This document shows positions 13,752 to 19,306 of a DNA stretch of 19,306 nt, in pieces. The stretch's first letter is position 1, and each line of letters opens with the position of its first letter. The DNA comes from Candidatus Borrarchaeota archaeon (GTDB lineage: Archaea; Asgardarchaeota; Sifarchaeia; Borrarchaeales; Borrarchaeaceae): assembly GCA_016840645.1 (NCBI GenBank), contig JAEORY010000024.1, forward strand, positions 1 through 19,306, written 5' to 3'. Below the pieces are notes generated by a model. That model was given only the letters and a program-made list of their open reading frames with translations. It did not search any database and was not told the origin of the DNA. Position numbers and translations under genes: made by a program.

Positions 13752-14381
13752 ATGACCGAACTTATATCGATTTTTCAGACCCTTCTAAATTCCACGATCG
13801 AATTTCTACCAAGATTAATAGGAGCACTCATCTTACTTTTAATCGGTTGGCTTGTTGGCTATCTTGTTGGAAGAGCAGTCAAGAAGGGACTACAGTTATA
13901 CAATATTGATGAGCGTATAGGCGGCCCGAAGCCAATCTTTAAAGCAAGCAGTATATTCCCAGTTATCTTCTCTTGGGCAATCTATTTGATCTTTATCCAG
14001 TCAGCTGTTCAAGTTCTCGGGATAACAGCATTAGTTAATGTGGTCGGCGCAATTATTGCATTTCTTCCAGGCCTTATAGGAGGAATCATCGTAGTCATTG
14101 TAGGATACATAATAGGTGACTACATTCGGAAACAGATTGAAGCGAGTAAAATATTATACTCTGACTTAGTCGGTAGAGGCCTATTCTTCCTCATCATATA
14201 TGTATCAGTAGCTCTGGCATTACCGCTTGTTGGAATAGATCCCACATTAGTCAACAATATTCTATTGATAATAATCGCATCTGTAGGAATAGGTCTGGCG
14301 ATTGCATTAGGACTAGGTCTCAAAGATACAGTAGCTGAGCTTGTTAAGACTTATAAAAAGAAAATTACTGAACAAAAATAG
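13752..14381 (+). CDS. Mechanosensitive-channel-like membrane protein (TM-helix repeat, no MscS beta domain)
   Basis: Integral membrane protein of 209 residues. Two internal repeats have the conserved TM-helix motif of small-conductance channel relatives: LPRLIGALILLLIGWLVGYLVG (19-40) and LPGLIGGIIVVIVGYIIGDYI, about residues 104-124, each followed by a basic segment. Additional helices lie near 68-86, 145-162 and 168-188; a Lys-rich tail ends the protein. The beta domain of true MscS is absent, so it may be a partial channel or an assembly partner. Role in osmotic response is inferred from family. The ATG start places the first amphipathic helix correctly. A T-rich run at 14417-14423 may end the transcript. 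Confidence 0.75.
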   Translation: MTELISIFQTLLNSTIEFLPRLIGALILLLIGWLVGYLVGRAVKKGLQLYNIDERIGGPKPIFKASSIFPVIFSWAIYLIFIQSAVQVLGITALVNVVGAIIAFLPGLIGGIIVVIVGYIIGDYIRKQIEASKILYSDLVGRGLFFLIIYVSVALALPLVGIDPTLVNNILLIIIASVGIGLAIALGLGLKDTVAELVKTYKKKITEQK

Positions 14382-14416
14382 TGTTGCTCGCAAAGGTCTA
14401 AACTAACATTATCTCC

Positions 14417-14423
14417 TTTTTTT
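14417..14423 (+). terminator. T-tract after the channel-like gene
   Basis: Seven consecutive T follow the stop of the channel-like gene by about 36 bases. Oligo-T runs are the usual archaeal intrinsic stop, but this one sits only 17 bases before the next gene's ATG. Confidence 0.3.
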
Positions 14424-14439
14424 ACATATATTTGAAGGG

Positions 14440-14778
14440 ATGTGTGACTTCCTGAATAATATAGAAATCCAAGAAAAAAGAAGTGGTGGAGGTGTATTAA
14501 TCGGTTTACTCTTAATATGTATGGCCTTAGCTTCCCTCTTAACTGTGAGAGGGTTATCTAACATACCTGAAGAAGTCACTGTTAATCTCATAAATGAAGA
14601 TTTTACCTTCGATGTTCATGGATTCATTCACCTCTTAGCAACTCCAGCTCAATACGTAGGTGATCTATGGGGAGATGAATCTATGATTGTAAGTATTGCA
14701 TTCCTTTTCTTAGGTTTCGGTCTATCATTATTTTTTAGAAAAAAGATCGTTTCAGCAATGCGTGCAAATTCTATATGA
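14440..14778 (+). CDS. Hypothetical two-TM membrane protein
   Basis: Family not recognised. The 112-residue product has a charged N-terminus (about 1-17), a first hydrophobic helix (18-39, GVLIGLLLICMALASLLTV), a polar, acidic external-looking loop (40-80) with several Trp/Tyr/Asp, a second helix (82-99, MIVSIAFLFLGFGLSLFF) and a basic C-terminal tail (RKKIVSAMRANSI). Both ends would be cytosolic. It follows the channel-like gene by 58 bases, same strand. Purine-rich GAAGGG touches the ATG, too close for a normal ribosome site. Confidence 0.55.
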   Translation: MCDFLNNIEIQEKRSGGGVLIGLLLICMALASLLTVRGLSNIPEEVTVNLINEDFTFDVHGFIHLLATPAQYVGDLWGDESMIVSIAFLFLGFGLSLFFRKKIVSAMRANSI

Positions 14779-14817
14779 TTTTATCCTACTAATTAATACA
14801 AAAATAGCATACACTAT

Positions 14818-15138
14818 CTAGAAAAGGACTCTCTCCCTGACAATTGGCCTTTTTGAATATGTGATTATCCCACTTGAATCCTTATATCTGAATATCATTT
14901 GATCTTTAACCAATTGCTCCAAGTACTTGTAAACAGTCTCCCATTTCAATTTCGGTCTGGCAATTAACTCCCTAAGTCTGATGGTTATAGTCCAAATTCT
15001 CAAATCACAATTTGCTTCTTCCAAAACCTGTAAAATCTTCGGAATCAATAATCTACCTAGAGGTTTAGGTCCTCTCTTCATAATCATTATTTGTTTTTTC
15101 AAAAATAAATAGTAGAAAATTCTGGAAATGGTTCTCAA
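14818..15138 (-). CDS. Winged-helix DNA-binding protein
   Basis: Small regulator-like protein. The recognisable part starts at M20 (position 15081): MKRGPKPLGRLLIPKILQVLEE, then LRIWTITIRLRELI and a recognition helix ETVYKYLEQLVKDQM (67-81), with a wing-like hairpin (IFRYKDSSGIITYSKRP). The first 19 residues look unlike the domain, so M20 is the likelier true start. Basic overall (pI high by composition). It is one of two winged-helix genes placed before the ATPase pair, on the opposite strand to it; it may regulate that region. Target unknown. Confidence 0.65.
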   Translation of the reverse strand: MRTISRIFYYLFLKKQIMIMKRGPKPLGRLLIPKILQVLEEANCDLRIWTITIRLRELIARPKLKWETVYKYLEQLVKDQMIFRYKDSSGIITYSKRPIVRERVLF

Positions 15139-15341
15139 TTAATAGAAATTTATAGAAAGAGTTAAAATATTCTGGAAATCAGTGGAAACAGATCTCAAAT
15201 CTGAAATCCGTATGCATGAGAATTATGATCAATACCTAGAGGAACTATCAGAATAATGTATTGTAAATCAGTAATTACTATCTAGTACTAACCTACAATT
15301 TTTCGACAAATATAGATTTAATATTACTATTTCTGCTGTTG

Positions 15342-15722
15342 CTACATATACTTCTCATTTCTGTTATCCATTTCCATTAATCCGAAGGACTCTTCAGTAT
15401 GTTTGAAATAGACTATCTTTTTAACTAATTCTTCTTGTCCTTTAGCTATCTCGTAAAATACAGGATTTGTCTTTGTAAGCTTTCTTAGAAGCCCTAACAA
15501 AAGCATTCGATTCAATTTTCTACTAATAGTCATTTTAGAAATAGCGATCCCTCTGCTGTTGAAAAGTAACCAGATTGAATGTAGAGATTGAGTAGTGACA
15601 TCATTAGGAAAAGGTAGTTTTGTTAGAAATGATCCAAGTATCTTGAAATCGTACCAGTCGAATTGGCTGCAAAATTGTTCGAATGAATATTGCTTGTTTT
15701 GGATCGTGGATTCGAGACTCAC
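15342..15722 (-). CDS. Winged-helix/HTH regulator-like protein
   Basis: The 126-residue product has an N-terminal aromatic segment (FEQFCSQFDWYDFKIL, 14-29) followed by a helix-turn-helix-like region: SIWLLFNSRGIAISKMTISRKLNRMLLLGLLRKL (about 48-82), where the second helix has the small-residue turn and basic recognition helix, and a hairpin-like end (NPVFYEIAKG). The C-terminus is charged. DNA binding is a reasonable prediction; the target is not known. It is co-directional with the other winged-helix gene (203 bases away) and divergent from the membrane-protein/ATPase pair, so it may control that pair. Confidence 0.6.
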   Translation of the reverse strand: MSLESTIQNKQYSFEQFCSQFDWYDFKILGSFLTKLPFPNDVTTQSLHSIWLLFNSRGIAISKMTISRKLNRMLLLGLLRKLTKTNPVFYEIAKGQEELVKKIVYFKHTEESFGLMEMDNRNEKYM

Positions 15723-15910
15723 TTAATCTACCGATCATTAATTTGTTTTATGAAAATAAATATCTGAATAAAACGTGGCTAAGATCTAATTTATTCTCAT
15801 AAATCATAACATCAAGTCTTCTTTTTCTTCTTGGGCTTTTTAGTCATTCTAGGTTTGCCCAGAAAGATCCCTCCTTACAAGTTGTCAAGTGAAAATAGGT
15901 GAGTATCATC

Positions 15911-15916
15911 TTTAAG
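15911..15916 (+). promoter_or_regulatory. TATA-like element for the membrane protein/ATPase pair
   Basis: TTTAAG is centred about 26 bases before the GTG at 15940, and no Shine-Dalgarno is seen, which fits a leaderless mRNA for the two-gene unit. Confidence 0.4.
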
Positions 15917-15939
15917 CCTTTGAAAATCCAAATAATATT

Positions 15940-16314
15940 GTGTCAGATTTACTAACAGCACCATTAGAATTGATTAGAGAATTTGTAGGTGACATATCTT
16001 CTGGTGGAGCTATACCTTTCTTCGATCCTTTCTATAATCTAGTTGTTATTTTATGGATGGCTGCAATAGCAGCTATTCTGGTAGCTCCTTTCTGGAAGAA
16101 GTTCCGAGGATTTGCTGCTTTATTGACCTGGGCAGCTATCTTCACAACATTGGTTATGAGAGGTTCTTCGTCCAGAGGGGGAGAGATTTCTGCTTTGACT
16201 TCTCTCTTCAATATTTCATTTTCTATGGTGATGCTGATTGTATTTGTTTTCTTAACAATATGGATTTTCAGTCGGTTGGTTAGCAGAAAGAAGGTTGTGC
16301 CCAAAGTGAGTTAA
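15940..16314 (+). CDS. Three-TM membrane protein coupled to a HerA-like ATPase
   Basis: Family not recognised. The 124-residue product has an amphipathic N-terminus (1-25) and three predicted helices: about 31-50 (VVILWMAAIAAILVAP), 57-73 (FAALLTWAAIFTTLVM) and 89-112 (ISFSMVMLIVFVFLTIWIF), followed by a basic cytosolic tail (SRKKVVPKVS). The start is GTG, 26 bases after a TATA-like TTTAAG, so the message is probably leaderless. Its stop codon overlaps the ATPase start by one base (TAATG), so the two are translated together and probably form one complex, for example a small membrane subunit of a DNA-translocating or secretion-type machine. No signal sequence cleavage site is evident. Confidence 0.65.
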   Translation: MSDLLTAPLELIREFVGDISSGGAIPFFDPFYNLVVILWMAAIAAILVAPFWKKFRGFAALLTWAAIFTTLVMRGSSSRGGEISALTSLFNISFSMVMLIVFVFLTIWIFSRLVSRKKVVPKVS

Positions 16315-17654
16315 TGAGTTTTGTAAAGAATCTGAAGAAAGCATTTACAATATTTTCTGTCGAAGTTACTTTCTTAGCAATTGGATACTGCATTTATGCT
16401 ATCTGGAATGGGTATCTCATCACAGGAATCATATTAGGAGATATTCTATTCTGGTCATTTATAGCCGTCCTTTTCCTTCTAGACTATTTTGTAATCTCCA
16501 CTAGACAAGAAAAATCAGAAGAAAACCATATTGGTGTAAAAGAGACTTTTTTCGGCCCGACAAAGAAAGAGCAGGCTTTAAAATACCTCAAAGTTATCGG
16601 CAATCTTTCCTCAAATCAGTTAGCTAATCTTTTGGAAATAGACGTTCGCAATCTCTCCAAATTCATTAATCCTCTGATTCAAACTGGAGTTATTGAAGCA
16701 AAAAAGCAAGGCAAGACCTTCATTTACAGTCTGAAGGATGCACATAGTTTCTTACATACACATAATCGTCATAATTCCTTAGGAGAAACCGATTATGCAG
16801 GACATGTTACGATTCCAAAATCAGATGTTAAGCTACCCGCAGAAGGCAACATGCTTGGTAGAATTGCACTAGACGACTGGAAGCTTGGTGAGTTCTTCTA
16901 TCTGCCATTGAAGAAATACGCTCAAAAAGGGATTCTTGTTTCTGGATCTAGTGGTAGCGGAAAAACTGTTGCTGCTAAAGTGATTGTTGAGGAGCTATTG
17001 GATGATCAAATTCCAGTATTGGTCTTTGATGCTACCAAGCAGTGGGAAAGACTGAAAGAGAAAAATACAAATGATGAGATGCTGAAGCGCTACAGACTTT
17101 TTGGAATGAAGCAGAATCCTAAAGGATTTCATGTGCAAACTACTAAACAAATGGTAAATGTTGATGATATCCTAGACCATCATGGTGCAACTATCTTCGA
17201 TCTTTCTAATATTACGGATGAGGCTGAACGAGTTGAGAAAGTCGCCTTAGCATTAGATAATTTACTAGAATATTTTGACTACCAGGATGATTCTGATAAA
17301 CTAAGGTTAATGATTACAATAGAGGAAGCTCATCTTTGGACTCTGAAAGAAGTAGGAAAAGACGCAATCAGATTTCTCGATAAAGCTGTTAGGATGCTTA
17401 GGAAGAAAGGTGTTGGAGTTATGCTAATCTCACATAAGATAAGCGATTTCGATCCAGCCATGCGGTCTTCGATGAATGTCAGCATAATCTTCAGAACCAA
17501 ATATAGTGGAGATTTGGATAGTGTCAGTAAGATGCTTGGTAGGGAATTCTCAAAAATTGCTCCAACTCTGATGGTGGGTTATTCGATATTCCATTTGGCC
17601 GATTTCGGTAGTCCGTTTGTTGTATCGTGGCGGCCTAGCTACTCTCAGACATGA
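16314..17654 (+). CDS. Membrane-anchored HerA/TraG-like ATPase with winged-helix domain
   Basis: Four parts are visible. Two N-terminal transmembrane helices (about 13-31 and 38-60); a winged-helix region (about 85-140: KKEQALKYLKVIGNLSS, LANLLEIDVRNLSKFI); a linker; and a RecA-like HerA/FtsK-superfamily ATPase (about 175-440). Walker A is GSSGSGKT (211-218) and Walker B LMITIEEAH (332-340), with VMLISHK (369-375) as the following strand and a C-terminal FGSPFVVSWRP like HerA/VirB4-type proteins. It probably pumps or loads DNA at the membrane; conjugation-coupling and defence roles are both possible. It overlaps the 3-TM gene by one base. The convergent nuclease gene starts no operon with it. 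No relaxase or pilus genes are seen. Confidence 0.8.
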   Translation: MSFVKNLKKAFTIFSVEVTFLAIGYCIYAIWNGYLITGIILGDILFWSFIAVLFLLDYFVISTRQEKSEENHIGVKETFFGPTKKEQALKYLKVIGNLSSNQLANLLEIDVRNLSKFINPLIQTGVIEAKKQGKTFIYSLKDAHSFLHTHNRHNSLGETDYAGHVTIPKSDVKLPAEGNMLGRIALDDWKLGEFFYLPLKKYAQKGILVSGSSGSGKTVAAKVIVEELLDDQIPVLVFDATKQWERLKEKNTNDEMLKRYRLFGMKQNPKGFHVQTTKQMVNVDDILDHHGATIFDLSNITDEAERVEKVALALDNLLEYFDYQDDSDKLRLMITIEEAHLWTLKEVGKDAIRFLDKAVRMLRKKGVGVMLISHKISDFDPAMRSSMNVSIIFRTKYSGDLDSVSKMLGREFSKIAPTLMVGYSIFHLADFGSPFVVSWRPSYSQT

Positions 17655-17755
17655 TGCTTCATTAGCAATAAACCAAAATTGTTAGCTAGGTTTAATACGC
17701 GCGCGCTACCTTACCACCAATAGTATAATTGGGATTGTGTTTTCTCAAAATTGAA

Positions 17756-18664
17756 TCATTTGTTGTAATTGTACGATTGCCTGATTAGCTCAAAGGCTTT
17801 CTCCAAGTCTTGTCTGCTCTTAATGTTTACTTCGTAATCACCATTTCCCCAGTGGCCAATATGCTTGGGTTTCTCCAAATCTCTTGCGAAATTGTAGGGA
17901 TCATTAAGCTTGCCACTTGGCACGTTAAGGAAAATCTTTACCGAGCTCTTCTGTATAACAACATCAACGAAGTTGGTCGTGAGCTTGTAGGCTATGTATT
18001 TTTTCTTCGGTTCTTCAAGAATTGAATCGTCCAGGCTCTTGATACTCTCCTGAAGTTTAAGAAACATCTCTCTGACATTCACAGTTGCATTCTCCAAATG
18101 GCCTTCAACAGAATACGATTCCTGTAATTGACGAACATGGGTAACTTTGCCAGCCTTCTTGAAGATTCTTGATGCGGCAATTCTCTCATGTTTTTGTGAT
18201 TCTCTGTCAACATACAGCAGATCTTTGTCATAGATAGTGTACTTCAGTAACTCAATCTTGATGGGCAGAAATTCAGCTGTGTCTAAGTCAAATTTGCTGT
18301 AGCTCTGGGAAACACATATCAGTCGTGGCGATGTCCAGTCAATCTCAACGTCCAAGTTGTTTCCTTGGCATAGCTTCTCGAAGTCTGCTTTGTGGTCCAA
18401 GAGCCACTTAAGATACGAGATGCTTTGGTTAATGACATTATCATTTTGCGTTCTCTTATACTCTATGATGACCGGCGAGCCGTTCTTGTCAATTCCAAGA
18501 GTGTCTATTCTGCCCGAGCTCGTGACATACTCAGTCTTCAAGAAATCAACGTTTAGAATCGTAGATAGATTTTCCTCGAATACTTTCTGAATAACTTTCT
18601 CTTTGCCCGAACTGTCTGTCTCTAGTTTCTCGGCTTTGAAAGTTCTGAGCTTAAAGAGTGGCAT
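17756..18664 (-). CDS. NucS-like PD-(D/E)XK nuclease with C-terminal DUF5655-like domain
   Basis: The N-terminal half (about 20-95) has the PD-(D/E)XK core as in DUF91/NucS-type endonucleases: E31, D54 in GRIDTLG (51-57), E68 and K70 in IIEYK (66-70), and a following helix with Q80 (NQSISYLKWLL). A central segment (115-180) is alpha/beta. The C-terminal part (about 222-298: YIAYKLTTNFVDVVIQKSS, then GHWGNGDYEV) fits the DUF5655 domain that commonly accompanies such nucleases. All catalytic-type residues are present. It converges on the HerA-like gene (101-base gap). Its base composition looks more GC-rich than the genes to the left. Exact substrate, mismatch or branched DNA or invading DNA, cannot be read from sequence. 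Confidence 0.8.
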   Translation of the reverse strand: MPLFKLRTFKAEKLETDSSGKEKVIQKVFEENLSTILNVDFLKTEYVTSSGRIDTLGIDKNGSPVIIEYKRTQNDNVINQSISYLKWLLDHKADFEKLCQGNNLDVEIDWTSPRLICVSQSYSKFDLDTAEFLPIKIELLKYTIYDKDLLYVDRESQKHERIAASRIFKKAGKVTHVRQLQESYSVEGHLENATVNVREMFLKLQESIKSLDDSILEEPKKKYIAYKLTTNFVDVVIQKSSVKIFLNVPSGKLNDPYNFARDLEKPKHIGHWGNGDYEVNIKSRQDLEKAFELIRQSYNYNK

Positions 18665-18705
18665 GATTACCTAGATACATTTAGTTGCATGTGCTCAAAA
18701 GATTA

Positions 18706-18828
18706 ATGGAAGAATGCGACACTGGTGGGACGCGTAATATGATCTCATTACCTCTGACTAATGAGAAAATCATGAAGGATGCGACTATCGCTGTTCAAAC
18801 AAGACCATTAATAGATTTCTTGAAGTAA
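18706..18828 (+). CDS. Small 40-residue frame ahead of the cyclotransferase-like gene
   Basis: A short open frame from ATG to TAA ending 11-20 bases before the next gene's start, so the two could be translated from one message. The product is mixed, without TM or Cys pairs (starts MEECDTGGTRN, ends TRPLIDFLK). No family recognised. A leader-peptide or small partner role is possible, but a frame of this length can arise by chance. Confidence 0.3.
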   Translation: MEECDTGGTRNMISLPLTNEKIMKDATIAVQTRPLIDFLK

Positions 18829-18848
18829 AATATTAAATTGTGGGCATA

Positions 18849-19295
18849 ATGAAGTATTTCGCATATGGCTCCAACATGGATTCACAACGCATGAACAAGA
18901 GACACGTATCCTTCTCGCAGCGGGTGCATGCTGTTCTCAAGGGCTACACTCTAGCGTTCAACAAAGTGGCTTCCGATGACCCAAGAGAAGGAAAAGCTAA
19001 CATTGTTCCAAAGATTGATGGTATAGTCGAAGGTGTGCTTTATGAGATCCCAGAGTCAGACTTGCCGAAACTAAACATTCACGAAGGATTTCCTAGGCAT
19101 TATTACCACAAAACCGTGACCGTTCAAACCGACAGCGATGCAAGTTTCAACTCACTAACCTATGTTGCACAGCCTGACAAAATAAGAGAAGGACTGAAAC
19201 CCACTAGAGAGTACCTTGGGCATCTGATCGCAGCACAAGATATTCTTACCAAAACCTACATCAAAAAACTAGAATCGCTCGAAACTTTGGACTAG
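18849..19295 (+). CDS. Gamma-glutamylcyclotransferase-family (AIG2-like) protein
   Basis: Member of the GGCT/AIG2 fold, enzymes that cyclise gamma-glutamyl groups to 5-oxoproline. Counting from ATG 18849, the substrate loop is KYFAYGSNM (2-10) and the probable catalytic Glu is E79 in HEGFPRHYY (78-86), with the expected strand spacing between them (VEGVLYEI, 60-67). Length is about 148 residues, normal for the family. An upstream in-frame GTG (18840) would add three residues, but ATG directly before KYFAYGSN is the usual family start. The protein's actual substrate in archaea is not known; many members have no assigned reaction. The gene is near the window end but complete, ending in TAG. Confidence 0.8.
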   Translation: MKYFAYGSNMDSQRMNKRHVSFSQRVHAVLKGYTLAFNKVASDDPREGKANIVPKIDGIVEGVLYEIPESDLPKLNIHEGFPRHYYHKTVTVQTDSDASFNSLTYVAQPDKIREGLKPTREYLGHLIAAQDILTKTYIKKLESLETLD

Positions 19296-19306
19296 CTCTC
19301 AGTGTA

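Noticed and set aside
15146..15256. Plus-strand 36-codon open stretch (contains KFIERVKIFWKS and QYLEELSE)
   Set aside because: Protein-like but has no start except a mid-frame GTG leaving 24 codons, and no ribosome site; kept only as a note for this 200-base spacer.
15812..15862. Minus-strand 16-codon basic frame after AAGGAGGG (LGKPRMTKKPKKKKKT)
   Set aside because: A good Shine-Dalgarno-like site precedes it, but the only start at proper distance is CTG and the length is too small to judge.
1..19306. tRNA, rRNA, CRISPR arrays, transposase genes
   Set aside because: Looked for T-arm-like GGTTCRA patterns, regularly spaced repeats and transposase motifs on both strands; none was found by eye.

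Overview
The window looks archaeal. It is AT-rich, mixes leaderless-type starts with Shine-Dalgarno starts (GTG and TTG as well as ATG), and carries an AbrB-PhoU fusion, a short archaeal-type FKBP, a GT20-HAD trehalose protein, a single-cluster ferredoxin, HerA-type ATPase signatures and several winged-helix regulators. This gene set best fits the Nitrososphaerota (Thaumarchaeota) or a close relative. That placement is inference from protein families; there is no rRNA or other phylogenetic marker here.

Layout. 1-2.2 kb: small membrane proteins, a VIT1/CCC1-type transporter, a ferredoxin and a Nudix hydrolase, mostly on the minus strand. 2.2-4.9 kb: a 734-residue trehalose-6-phosphate synthase/phosphatase fusion whose phosphatase nucleophile is replaced by serine, with a small upstream partner. 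5.0-6.35 kb: a small Cys/His protein, an Hsp20 chaperone preceded by nested inverted repeats, and a small tail-anchored protein. 6.35-7.9 kb: minus-strand small proteins mixed with decayed reading frames and alternating C-G palindromes. 7.9-11.4 kb: AbrB-PhoU, a divergent cytidylate-kinase-like protein fused to a fibronectin-like domain, an FKBP whose ribosome binding site is buried in a hairpin, and a P-loop protein. 11.4-12.1 kb: no intact gene, but a 4-fold beta-flower-like gene with a broken start and a coiled-coil frame interrupted by a stop. 12.1-14.8 kb: a dimeric alpha/beta-barrel protein, a winged-helix/beta-sandwich protein, a mechanosensitive-channel-like membrane protein and another membrane protein. 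14.8-19.3 kb: two winged-helix regulators, a translationally coupled pair (3-TM protein plus membrane-anchored HerA/TraG-like ATPase), a convergent NucS-like/DUF5655 nuclease and a gamma-glutamylcyclotransferase-like protein.

How it fits together. The left and centre read as a stress and homeostasis neighbourhood: compatible solute synthesis, small heat-shock protein, peptidyl-prolyl isomerase, metal transport, osmotic channel, phosphate regulation. The right end (about 14.8-18.8 kb) is the most accessory-looking part and the best candidate for an undescribed system: regulators, a membrane protein, a membrane DNA-translocase-like ATPase, and a nuclease close by. At least four broken reading frames between 6.3 and 12.1 kb suggest either gene decay or local assembly errors.
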